From Collybia mongolica (Eukaryota > Basidiomycota > Agaricomycetes > Agaricales > Clitocybaceae): a stretch of DNA of 64,000 nt. This document shows positions 34,953-45,940 of this stretch, piece after piece; position 1 is the stretch's first letter, and each line of letters starts with the position of its first letter. Under the pieces are notes generated by a model. That model worked only from the letters and a program-made list of their open reading frames with translations. It searched no databases and had not been told where the DNA came from. Position numbers and translations under genes: made by a program. The stretch lies in assembly GCA_013420905.1 (NCBI GenBank), contig JAAXNY010000001.1, positions 7,192,001-7,256,000 of the forward strand. The letters are read 5' to 3'.

Positions 34953-37013
34953 CTATTTCAATGCCTTCTTCATTTTCTGTGCATCAATACATGTCAGTAT
35001 ATGAAGCACCCTATTGGCATGTATGAACCCACCTCTTCCATTTCATCTAGGTCGTTTGTCTCAATGCGAATAATTTTCTTTCCAAGAGCCTTCTCAATCT
35101 GTTCCATTTGAAGCCAAGTTTTCTTGTCATGGACGAAGTTTATTGAGATACCCTTGCGTCCAAACCTTCCCGTCCGTCCTGGAAAAATACGAAACTCAGC
35201 CAAGCCACACGCCCCATTAATCCGAGGCACAATAGTTCATACCAATTCGATGGATGTAAGTTTCTACGTCTGGTCGTTCATCCGCACTTCGATCTCGCTC
35301 GTTCATGAGTGGGAGATCGTAGTTTACCACCATGTTAACTTGCAGAATGTCAATTCCTCGGGCAATCACATTCGTCGTGATGAGGACCTGGAATTGTTTG
35401 ATCTATGAGAATATCGCAGGCGCCGATTTATCCTTTGGCTCACCTTATCTCGTCCTTCACGGAAGTTATCAATGATTGTGTCACGCTCTGCTGCATCCTT
35501 TGCTCCATGCAATGAGGCTACCTTGTGGCCTTCTGCGGTCATCCGTGCTGAAATCCTGTCGGCCGTGTGCCGATGCTATTTGACGTAGGTGTTTGGATGC
35601 TGCCATACCATTGGCTAACATAACTGAACTTACTTGACAGAATATAATGCTTTGTCCTATCGTCAATAGCGAATACAAGCTGACGAGAATGTCGTATTTG
35701 TGATCTTCGTTCCTGCAGTCCATGTAAAATTGCCTGATTCCGTCGACACTGAGCTCTTCTTTTTGCAGCTCAATCTTGTTGGCATTGGGTGCGAATTTGG
35801 AGGCAAAGGCTCGGACATGATCTGGGAAAGTGGCCGAAAAAAGGATGATTTGAACAGGTTGGCCGCGAGGAAGCATACTGTGAGGAAATATAGTTATTGG
35901 TGCTGTATGCTGTACGGAGAGAGCTACTTACTTCTTAACCCTTAGGGTCTGGTCACCCAATCCGTCTTGGTCTAACATGTTGTCTGCCTCGTCGAGTACG
36001 AAAACCTTGACTTCGCTGACGTCAATGACCTAGAAAATTCCTAATTGACTACCTTCTAGTCCTATGCCGCGAATGGACTAACCTTTCTCCTCATCAAATC
36101 AGTCATCGTCCCGGGTGTTCCGACTATGACATGCGCAGTGATATTTGTCGCGTTACGAGGGAGGTTGTCTCTAATGGCGTATTCGGTCTGCACATTCGTG
36201 AACTTCCCCATGGCCACAACCACCGACATAATTTGGCGAGCGAGTTCTCGGGATGGAGCAAGGCATAGTGCCTTTGTTTAGTGGGCAAGTGTTCAAGATT
36301 ATGGAAGATTAGATCATACCTGAGGCTTGTTCTTGGTAAAATCAATTCGGCTCAGCATCGTCAAAACGAAGGCAGCTGTTTTTCCCGTGCCAGACTGAGA
36401 CTGACCGATCATATTCATTGGTCTGGAGGTAGAAATGTTTAGTTTCTGATATATGACATAATGAACATTAGGTACGGGTTAGATAGGAGAAGGGGTAATG
36501 CGCGCTCTTGAATTTTAGAAGGCTTTGAGAACCCCATATCGTAGATTCCTTTCAGAAGATCTTGATGACTGGCATTGATATAAGGCAGAAATCCAAAAAA
36601 AAAAAAACTCGGAATAGTGGGCTCACAGGCCAAGGCTCTCAAATGTCTTCACGCTATATAGAGGAGACTCCGGGTTTTCCTGTTGATCTGCCAAGGTTAC
36701 CTAGATGTCATTGAGTGCAAGCATTTTTGGGGTGTTATTGCCAGGTTTCATACCATGACCTCAAATGTGGAGCTGATGAGGTCGCTATTGGGACCTAAAA
36801 ACACTTTTAATTTAAACATATGAAAACCTTTACTATCCTGACCTGGTCCAGGAGATTTTCCGTCAGACACCGGCGCCGTCGACCCAGAAGCGGCAGCAGG
36901 TGCGGATGTTGCCACTGGATAATTGTATATGAGATGGATGGTACGCATTACCGGCGTTATATAGGCATACCTGGGGTATAGAAACCATCTTCGTCTTTCT
37001 CTAGGCTCGCCAT
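34953..37013 (-). CDS. DBP5: DEAD-box ATP-dependent RNA helicase Dbp5/DDX19
   Basis: Remodels mRNPs at the cytoplasmic face of the nuclear pore to release export factors, and also acts in translation termination. It starts at 37013 with [14 protein letters not shown], then a short low-complexity Ala/Pro/Ser stretch. The Dbp5-specific block [14 protein letters not shown] and [28 protein letters not shown] precedes the core. Helicase motifs are all present: [11 protein letters not shown] (I), PSRELARQ (Ia), VGTPGT (Ib), VLDEADNML (II), LFSATF (III), [19 protein letters not shown] and [13 protein letters not shown] (VI). The last exon gives KMKKALK and a stop at 34953-34955. Many short introns. 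The start codon is 204 bp from that of the divergent NMNAT-like gene. Confidence 0.94.
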
Positions 37014-37217
37014 CGTGTTGAGCTGATAATTGGCAGGCAGAGATTGAAATGTGAATCTCTTAGATAATTACAATCTCGGTGCCGCCCGAAAATCATTTAT
37101 AAATCTAATCTTATCGTCGAGACAGAATTGAGCTTTTCAGCCCGTTGGTATTGACCTCCCTCGTACAAGCGTCTGCTTGCGGGCAGTGACAAACGTTGGA
37201 CAAAATTTCTGCATGCC

Positions 37218-38243
37218 ATGACATCTCCTGTATCATCTGAGTCGACTTCTCTCGCCAAGGTCGAACCTCCTGACATGGCTTTCACACGAGCATCTACGAG
37301 CTCATTACTCCATCGTGTACAGAACGGTTTGTCTAGCGTGGAACTCGTATATTCCTCTCATGACAAGTGGCCTCTTCCATACCCTCGCTTTACCCCTCTC
37401 GTCCACCGTCCACTTAGGATCTTAGTGTTAGACTCATCCTATAATCCCCCAACTCTGGCCCATCTGGCGCTTGCGAACTGTCGTAGGCCAATCTATTCCC
37501 ACCATCCATGCAACAATGCCATGGATTGTGATGCTCTCGATTATGATGCAAAGTTGCTTCTTCTCTCCGTCCGAAATGCCGATAAGATGTTGAAGCCAGG
37601 AGATGCATCCTACCTGCAACGGTTGGAAATGATGGCGCTTCTCACCAAAAATATTGTCCAACATGATGACGTTCCCCCGGACCCCTCGCACGATGGTACT
37701 GTCTTGCCGGAGGAACGAACGAACGTAGCTGTCGCCATTATCGATGAACCAACTTTTGTTGGAAAGTCACGCAAACTACGCACCTTTCTTCAGGACAGAT
37801 CTGCCAAGTTCGCTTCCATGACACCTCCCTACCCATTATATGACGCTCAACTTACGTTCCTTCTCGGGTTCGACACCCTTGAAAGGCTAATATCACCACG
37901 TTACTACTCCTCAGAAGCTGAGATGCTGTCCTCCATCCGAACGTTCCTTGCACCAGACGGCGACGACTCTCGAATTGTTTGCGCGAGACGCTTTATGCCT
38001 GAGGGAACGAAAGGCAGTGACGAGCCCCAAGAGGAACAGAAGCTCGACCTCATACAAGAGTTCGTATCTTCTGAGCGAATCGTTCTCATAGATATTGAGG
38101 AGCGTGTGCAAACATACAGTTCAAGTGCTGTCAGGGGTACTATTGCGCAGCTGGGCCTGGGTTCAGAAGAGTGGAAGAAGTTCGTGCCTGGAGGAATCAC
38201 AGATTACATTATGAACACAAGACTATATTCAACATATCAGTGA
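37218..38243 (+). CDS. POF1-type nicotinamide/nucleotide adenylyltransferase-like protein
   Basis: One uninterrupted 341-residue frame. Near residue 70 the motif LDSSYNPPTLAHLALA matches the N-terminal nucleotidyltransferase signature (usually G-x-F-N-P-x-H-x-G-H), here in the variant with Thr in place of the first His, as in the yeast Pof1 (YCL047C) group. Near the C-terminus YSSSAVRGTIAQL fits the ISSTxxR phosphate-binding signature. The middle (LLLLSVRNADKML, TFLLGFDTLERLI) fits the Rossmann-like NMNAT fold. The family transfers AMP from ATP to NMN, or has a related ATPase activity; the true substrate here is not proven. Intron-less, unlike its neighbours. ATG at 37218 is the first in-frame start; ATG at 37275 is an alternative. 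Confidence 0.85.
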   Translation: MTSPVSSESTSLAKVEPPDMAFTRASTSSLLHRVQNGLSSVELVYSSHDKWPLPYPRFTPLVHRPLRILVLDSSYNPPTLAHLALANCRRPIYSHHPCNNAMDCDALDYDAKLLLLSVRNADKMLKPGDASYLQRLEMMALLTKNIVQHDDVPPDPSHDGTVLPEERTNVAVAIIDEPTFVGKSRKLRTFLQDRSAKFASMTPPYPLYDAQLTFLLGFDTLERLISPRYYSSEAEMLSSIRTFLAPDGDDSRIVCARRFMPEGTKGSDEPQEEQKLDLIQEFVSSERIVLIDIEERVQTYSSSAVRGTIAQLGLGSEEWKKFVPGGITDYIMNTRLYSTYQ

Positions 38244-38654
38244 AGTCATGTTGTTGCATTCCTTGTGACTGGGCCTTTACAAAGTTATCAGAATGATTGA
38301 CAAATAGGTTGACCAGGAGTTGTCGGGCTCCACCATCGAACTCTGCTGGAGTTTCGTTCCTTTGTCGGGATGTATTTACTCTCGTAGACTACAAATTATG
38401 TCTTTTGGATGAGAATTAATTGTCAGTGTGCTCAAGTAATTCACGTCAAAGTCCTCTCTATGTAGCGTCGTGAAGATTAAGTGTTGGCCAAGAAAAACCA
38501 CCCTGCGGGACGATATTTTAATAACTTCGCTTCAACCTCTCTAACATCACCATCCTTATTGAATGAGTGTAAATTATCCGGCCCGTATCGCCGCGATCAC
38601 GTGGAGAGCTTCGAGGTGCAAAAAAAAAGTCGACGTTCAAGGAAGTCCAGAACG
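38244..38654. other. Gap between the NMNAT-like gene and PWP1
   Basis: About 410 bp holding the 3' untranslated region of the upstream gene and the PWP1 promoter. No gene seen. Confidence 0.35.
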
Positions 38655-40650
38655 ATGAGCAGCCTGATCTCCGCTGTGGCTTGGGTGCGGCGGGGTGTAT
38701 CTGCGCAACATCCTCAAAAATATGTCCTCGACGACAAAGAATTAGAACGCGTGAGCGCACTAGCCAGAATCGAACTTGAGGATGCTCGAGTTGAACTGGA
38801 GCGAGCACACGAAGCTGCTAAATCAATGGGGCGGGGTGCAGAAGGTGACGAGGCGGACGATGGAGGGGATGACGATGATGAAAACTGGGTCGAGTGAGTT
38901 TGAATCCTTCACTCCGATTAGATGATCATTGAAATCCAAACCATTGTTAGCGAAGAAGCCGATGAGGATGCCATGGACGTCGATCCAGACCTGAAGAAAG
39001 ACACGCAAGATCTATCTCAATATAAACTGGATGAATACGATGACGATGTGAAAACGAACGGTTAGAGAAGATCTTTATCCCTCTAAATCTTAACCTTAGG
39101 GACTGGTCTCATGTTACCTCAGATGTCGGTCCGTTCAGCAACATCAAAGGTCTTACGTACTATCGAGATAACGAGGAAGACCCCTACATAACATTGAAAG
39201 ATGTAGGTTATCCCCTCTGGGTATTCCCCGCCTCATCTCACCCACACCTCTATAAAGGAAGATGATGACGAGCGGGAAGAGCTAGAAGTCCTTCCAACTG
39301 ATAATCTTCTTGTGGTCGCAAAAACGGAGGACGAGATTTCGCAACTAGAAATTTATGTCTATGATGAATCACAAGAAAATCTCTATGCGCACCATGATCT
39401 AATGCTACCCAATTTCCCCCTCTGTCTTGAATGGCTGGATTTTACCCCGGCGTCCTCATCCTCTCCTTCATCAATTTCCAATAACACGTCGAATAGCGCC
39501 TTCGGAAATTATATCGCCGTCGGTACCCTTGATCCTGAAATTGAAATTTGGTCACTCGACATCGTCGAAGCCATGTACCCGAACTCTGTTCTTGGCCGTC
39601 CAGATCAAACAAAGGCACATGTACCAACGCCCCTGGGAACAGGCAAGAAAAAGAAGAAAAAGGCGAAGCATCGGGCTGTTGAAGAGGGCCACCATGTAGA
39701 TGCGGTTCTCGGTTTGAGTTGGAACAAGGTTCAAAGAAACTTATTAGCAAGCGCCAGCGCCGACCGAACCGTCAAATTATGGGATCTGAGCCGTGACCCC
39801 ACAATCAACGGAGGGATGACAGAAAATGGGGAAGGTTGTGGAGCAATACGGAGCTTCAACGTCCACAAAGGCGAGGTACAAGCCGTCCAGTGGAATGAGA
39901 AAGAACCGAGCGTGTTGTTGACAGGTAGTTATGACCGAACTGTGAGGACGTTCGACTCGCGGTCACCAGGAACTGGTGTTGGCGCCATCCTTGGAAGTGA
40001 TGTGGAAGCGCTGAGGTGGGACCCTTGGGAAAGCCACAGTTTCTATGTGAGTTTATGTTACATCACCTGTTCAATATTTTTAAATCATGATTTTAGGTAT
40101 CTCTGGAAAATGGAATCGTCCTTAATTTTGATGCCCGAACATTACCATCCAATCTAGAATCTCCTTCACCAGCCCGATTCACGCTCTCGGCCCACGATGG
40201 TGCTGTGTCTTCTATTGATATTAACCCTCACATCAAAGGCTGCATCGTAACAGGTGGTGCTGACAAACTTGTTAAGGTTTGGAACGTTGTTGATAACGAA
40301 GATGGTGGAAAAAGAAATGTCAGTTTGGTAGCTTCCAGAGATTTGGGCGTGGTAAGTATTTGTAGCCTAGCCTTTGAAAGATTAATTCTTTGATATCGGT
40401 GTTTTTTCAGGGGAAAGTCTTCTCCACTGTCTTTTCGCCGGACGATCCCCTTACCCTGGCAGCGGCGGGCTCCAAAGCAAAGCTTCAGATTTGGGACGTA
40501 GGAGCGAACATGGGTGTTAGGAAGGCTTTTGGCGCAAAACTAAGAGAGGCGGGACGCAACCTTCGAGAAAAGGGCGCCAAAGAGGGTGGGGGTGTTGTCG
40601 GTGTCGTCAGTGACGATGAGGAGAGCGGTGGTGAGGCTGGTGGCGAGTGA
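38655..40650 (+). CDS. PWP1: Periodic tryptophan protein 1 (WD40 ribosome-biogenesis factor)
   Basis: A nucleolar WD-repeat protein required for rRNA processing of the large ribosomal subunit. It starts MSSLISAVAWVRRGVSAQHP and QKYVLDDKELERVSALARIE, the conserved N-terminal signature of Pwp1, followed by a long Asp/Glu stretch. After small exons ending in the signature GPFSNIKGLTYYRDNEEDP, the WD40 propeller includes LASASADRTVKLWDLSRDP, VLLTGSYDRTVRTFDSR and a blade ending DKLVKVWNVVD. A Lys-rich patch (GKKKKKKAKHR) lies between blades and could be a nuclear/nucleolar signal. The last exon starts after the intron near 40353-40410 and ends with an acidic Gly-rich tail. Start at 38655; the upstream frame from 38481 lacks conserved sequence. 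Confidence 0.92.
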
Positions 40651-40824
40651 CATGATCTAGTCCAAGCATCCATTTCGTATATCAATTGGCGAAGTATATG
40701 AAAACCGTGTCCACCGGCCCCGTTGTGACCAATGCTCAAAAAAGCAAGGGTAAAATTAATATCATCTAAATAATATTATTGACTCTCAAGAAACGTGGAT
40801 TCATGCGAGTTGATCATATAACCC
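40651..40824. other. Short gap between PWP1 and the CYP51 relic
   Basis: Convergent 3' flank of PWP1 and of the minus-strand pseudogene. Nothing else seen. Confidence 0.3.
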
Positions 40825-42720
40825 CACGTCTTGCCAGTGGCCTATAAGATATATTCCGGGGTATCATTGTCTCAATTCTATTATGATGAATGCAATGTAG
40901 CGGAGGGCATCGTGTCTCACATGGTAGTTGTTTTCAGGGACGCGATCAGTACGTGGTTCCATGCGATGTACTTAGTACCATGGTCGCCACGACAGTTCCG
41001 AGTGGTAAGTAAGCAAGCTTAGGGAGAAGAGAATTAGATGAGGTGACAGGGTAAAGGTTAAATGTACCTGCTCACCAACGCATCTGCACTCCCCGGCTCC
41101 AAAAGGTTGGTAGGGACTCTCAGTGCTTTTGCTAGCGGCATGAAACCCATAAACCATTTCAGAGCATTTTTCCGGACCCTGGGGCCCGGGTCTGCCTGAC
41201 TGAAAGTAGGCGAAGTGTCCCTTGGGAATGACGCATGTGGTATCTTTAGTGGGAGTGGATAAAGAAGCAGAGATGACGTCTTCTCGGACTTTGCGCACGA
41301 CATAGTGGACAGGAGGGTGGAGACGAAGTGTCAGTAGAGGAGGGGCTCCGCTCCGAGTTCTTCAAGTGTAGCTTGCTGTTGGCAAAACCAATGCATTTCA
41401 TCTGTTCTTGGTAAAGGGCCTTTCCGCAAGAGTTGCATTATAAACGGGCTCCAGGACTAAGTCACATACGCAATGTCAGGGTTGTTGGCCAGGCGAAACA
41501 GGATCCATAATCTAGACAAAGAGCTAGTGTGCCAACTAGTCACAAAAGTCTTATCATTATGTGTGATTTCGTGATCCTTGGATCACGTCCTGTCATGATA
41601 AGATTGCTGTATCAGGGCATCAATCGCGTTGGGCTCACGTTGCCGTATATCGAGTTGATTGAGACACCATTCTCGTTCCTAGAAGATAACACGTACATTA
41701 CCATTTGCTCTAGGCTTTTTTATGACGCCACGTAGAAATCGTTTCGTCTTTTAGTGAGCTCGGTCTCGCCTGGGGTAGTTTGGTAGCTGGCATATTCGGA
41801 AAACGAAATTGAATGGTGTACATCATCCGCCTAGGCCGTTACATAACCGCAAGAGGGTCTTCGCTCTGACCTCTCTGCTTCGCAAGGTTGGGGAAGCGGA
41901 CAAGGTAGTAGCAATTTCGCCACGTCGAGCGAACCTTGTATCTTAGCGCTAGCAGCTTGAAACGAGCTATCGTGCGTCAATAACTCGTCTGCTTCTTCCT
42001 CGATGTGTACGGGAATTGTCCGTGAAGAGGCCACCCTTGAAAAATATCTTTTGTTCCATGAACATCTTGTTGGAGACAGCGAATGCACCATCCTTGTCAA
42101 TACGGGGGTGGCCATGTGCCGTATAGAAGTAGAGTGGGTCATATGTTCTTCCCAAATGCATTGTATGATACTTCATGGCATGAGCATATTCCGCATTGAA
42201 GGCAATAGATTTTCCGTCAAGAACAAATTTGTTGCCCTTCGGACCAGTGCGACAGTGACGCAGCGCCCAAAGAGAATTCAGGGAAAGACATCACCGTGCT
42301 TGTAACATGAAATGATCAAAGATCGGCGGAGACTTTGGCGGTGTTTACCTTTTCTGACCACATAATAAAAACTATATTGTATTGTCTCCATGGCTTAACC
42401 CAGAGCCAATGACGGGCGGCTAGTGAAAACCGAACGGTGGATCTGAGCGATTATGGGGGCAAATCATTGGCACATGATGTCGGAAGGTGGACGATGCAAC
42501 AGTGACCTGCCAAAGGGCATTCAGAAAGGTGGCGGTGAGAGGCAGAAGCACGTCTAAAAAACCGAGTAGATGTTTCATGGTCGTCATTTGTGTAAGAGCT
42601 TCTGAAATTTCCATGTAGAACGCCTGGTATGGAGCAATCAGACCTATAGGTACTGTTATTGGTAAAATGTGAAGGTTTGAGAAGCATCGAGAGTAAGTGG
42701 GCACCCGGGTTGCCAATCGC
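40825..42720 (-). pseudogene. Decayed tandem copy of CYP51 (lanosterol 14-alpha-demethylase)
   Basis: Pieces of a cytochrome P450 lie in the same order as in the intact CYP51 1 kb downstream, but in shifting frames. From the 5' side: a membrane-anchor segment ending TFLNALWQV (intact copy ILLNALWQV) near 42510-42560; NRSDPPFGFH near 42425; MFMEQKIFFKGGLFTDNSRT near 42010-42070; DALIQQSYHD near 41590-41620, then a stop; KVREDVISASLSTPTKDT near 41250; and the heme site [16 protein letters not shown] near 41065-41120. About 30 residues are missing between the PKGHF region and the heme site. The last exon (PRNISY) is recognisable near 40840-40870. Frameshifts, stops and this deletion rule out a full P450. 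It may still be transcribed. Confidence 0.88.
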
Positions 42721-43628
42721 CTACATGATCATACGATCATGATTTGTCGTCGTCGAAAGCGCGTCGAATCATTTTTGCAACAGGTTCTCCGTAAATTTCA
42801 AACCACTTACCTCACTACTCAGCTGAACGGTAGCACAAGATGGAAGAAATGGGTGTGTCGTTTGGGGCGGATCGTGACAGTCCAATGTCATGCTTATCAG
42901 GCTCACAGTATTACGCGATGGCCACCAAGTAATTGAGGCTGGCCGGGGCCACACACTATCCTTCGAAAAGCCAATCGAAGGGTTTACTCTGTGGTGGATT
43001 ACTCCCTAGTCCATCTGTCACACTAGCAGGGCATATACTTTCAGGATCCATCCAAAATTGACATCTTTAAAGTTGGGACCGCCTTAGGAAAATATCACCG
43101 TAGACACGATGGCATCTGTCAACTCAATACAAGGTCGTATTTGAGGACCTAGAATAAGATGATATCGAAGGTGGTTCTCGTTTGAGGTTCGTGTCTATGC
43201 GAGGGCATTGCCGTCGTTTGATCAGTATATATAGTCCTTGATCAGAAACTCAAAGTAAGGTCAAGGCGTACTGAGTTCTTATTTGTCTCGTTTCTCGTTA
43301 CATATAGATTCGTAACCACTCTTTCATACCTGATATGTATCAAGGTAAACTGTCGGTAGACCGACGATTGTGTTCCTCGTAGACAGGTGGGCAGCCTACG
43401 TTACTGCAGATGTCTTGTATTTCCCCGAGTCGATTCATTGCATACAAAGATATTGCTGTCGTCGGCGAAACAGACGCAAATAACGCGTGGAACGAAAAGG
43501 GCGAGATTATTTTATAAGCTTTTGGAGAACGTCTGAGTACCCTTCTTGTGTTCCTTAACAAATGTTTGATATTTTTATTCTATTCATAAGTATGGTTTAT
43601 ATATGATATACTTCATTAACGATAACAT
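42721..43628. other. Intergenic stretch between the CYP51 relic and intact CYP51
   Basis: About 900 bp: the former promoter of the pseudogene plus the 3' flank of CYP51. Short frames here show no family. No repeat boundary marking the duplication was found by eye. Confidence 0.35.
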
Positions 43629-45645
43629 CTAATCAAACTTTCTCCGTCTGTAGGATATGTTTCTAGGTGTCTTGGGCATCGTAATCATGGTCTGGACAGA
43701 ACGTGATTAAAAAGGGGAAGAAAAAGGAACATAACCAACGTTACTTACATGATAATTGTGATCAGGGACTTGATCGATGCGCAATTCCAAGCGGCGAATA
43801 ATGGTGGTGATAATAGTGCCGAGTTGGAGGTAGGCAAACTGCGAAGAGCATCAGCAAAGCGCGTGGATTATGTTGACTACAACGTACCTGCTCGCCTATA
43901 CACCTGTGCTTTCCAGCACCAAATGGTTGGTAAGGACTTTCAGTGCCCTTGCTGACTGCGCCAAATCCATAATCAATCTTTTCCCCTTTTTCATCAGTGT
44001 AGGTTGCAAGGGCCTGTGCGGCGACACCTTCAGGGTCGTTCCACCTGTAGGGGTCCCAAGAAAGGGCGTTTCTCCAGATCCTGGGGTCAGCCTGGCTGAC
44101 AGCGGGAGATGCAAGTACATAGTGTCCTTTAGGAACAACGTATGTACTGTCTTTGGAGGGAGCGGATAGAGAGGCGGGGATGACGACATCATCTCGGACT
44201 TTGCGCATGATGCTGTGGATAGGGGGATGTAGGCGGAGAGTTTCACGAATGACGGCGTCCATGAGGGGAAGAGCCCTTAACTCTTCATATGTAACTGAAC
44301 GAAGCTTGCCATCAGGTGTTCCGAAGTGTTCAACCTGTTCAGCGTAGAGGGCATTACTAAATTCCGCAAACGAGTGAGCTGTAATCGTCGGAATTTCAGA
44401 GCATCACCTACGCAATCTTAGGGTTGGCAGCCAAGTGGAGGAGTGTCCAGGAGCCAGAAGCGGAACTTGTGTGTTGACCAGCCATCAGAAGAGCAATCAT
44501 GATGTGTGCAATTTCCTTATCCTTGAGGGGTTTTCCGTTGCGGTAGGATTGTTTCATGAGGGCTTCAATCATATCAGGCTCGTGTTGCTACAGCAGTCAA
44601 TAAGTACCAAACATTAAAGAGGAATGACATTGCACACATTACCGCCCACCCTTCGCTTCTCGATGATATCAACATAGAATTCGCTCATCTTGATATGAGC
44701 TCGGTCGCGTCGGCGGTAGCTGGCCAAAGGCAGGTTGGGGAACATGAAGTTTAATGGGGTGAATCCTCCGTCAAGGTCGTTGTACAATCCTGAAAAGGAT
44801 TTATCAAGGTTTTCGCGAACTTCCTTTCCTTGGAGGGTCCTTGATGCTGTGAGGATAGTGATTTCTTGGAGGGCTTTGGCTACGTCGAAGGAACCCCATT
44901 CATTGATATCATTTCCTTGGAAAACAGCGAAGGCAGGATCTGACTTCAAGAACTCCTCGACCTCCTCCTCGATCATACCAACATATGTACGGAAATTATC
45001 TGTGGAGAGGCCGACTTTGACGAATCTCTTCTGCTCCATGAAAACCTCATTGGGGACATCGTAAACCACTCCTTTCCCGAAGATAGGGGTAGTTAGATGC
45101 TGTTGGAAGACCTAAGTGTACTGCTATGACGGGAGAAGTGCCTTGCACTTACAGTGTAAGCATCTTCCGCATTCAACACAGTTGATTTTCCACCGAGGAT
45201 AAAATTATTGCCCTTGGGGCCCAGTGCGACAGTGATGCGGCGTCCAAGCAAGACGAAAGTGAACACGTCGCCATACTGGGATGTTGCGTGTTAGAATGGT
45301 TTGAGGCCTGTAAAAGATCACTAACCTTTTCGCGAGCATTGAAAAAAAAGTTCAATGGGTCATTTCCGTATGATATGGCGGAGCCGACGATAGGAATCCA
45401 GTGGAAGATGACCGGGGGGTCGGAGGGATTGCGAGGTCCGACCTGTAAGGTCACTTTAGCTGCAATGATACAAAACGTCCATGTTGAAAACTCACCACTT
45501 GCCAAAGAGCGTTGAGAAGAATAACAATTACGGGGACATTAATGAGAAGAATAAGGGCTAGACGAGAATTGGATTCAGGCAAATGGGCTTGTATATCTGC
45601 CAAATAGCCAGACCAGATGGGAAAGGTGTCGTTCGCGAACGACAT
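43629..45645 (-). CDS. ERG11: Lanosterol 14-alpha-demethylase, cytochrome P450 CYP51
   Basis: An ER-anchored P450 that removes the 14-alpha methyl group of lanosterol/eburicol in ergosterol synthesis; the target of azole antifungals. It starts at 45645 with MSFANDTFPIWSGYL and a hydrophobic anchor (LALILLINVPVIVILLNAL). Then come VGPRNPSDPPVIFHWIPIVG, YGDVFTFVLLGRRITVALGP and GVVYDVPNEVFMEQKRFVK (B-C region), the I-helix block IALLMAGQHTSSASGSW, the E-R-R motif (MDAVIRETLRLHPPIHSIMR) and the heme-binding [24 protein letters not shown]. The C-terminal exon gives TMITMPKTPRNISYRRRKFD and a stop at 43629-43631. All CYP51 hallmarks are intact. A broken paralog lies beyond the 3' end on the same strand. 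Only 295 bp separate the start from the DSS1 stop codon, so the promoter is compact. Confidence 0.96.
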
Positions 45646-45940
45646 GACGGAGGAGAGAATATGGGGGCTCTGGACGAAATCGCACGACTCGCAAGCAAAT
45701 CATTTATATTATTTTGATGGCAACCAAATAAAAATGAGAGTCGAACCATTCCGACCTCCATCGGTGAATTCGTCACGCGAACTTTACCCGATCTGGCGAG
45801 ATTTGATCTCCTCCTCTAGGCTCAGTTCTGGACACATCCAGCACCATCCTGGTCGGTCATCTCGGCAGTCTCTCATTTCTGTCCTTAGATGTTGAATTAT
45901 CAGAGATATCATATAAAATTATTCTATTTTATTCTACCCC

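Noticed and set aside
42697..43561. Open frames between the CYP51 relic and CYP51
   Set aside because: None resembles a P450 or another known family, and none links by splice sites into a gene.
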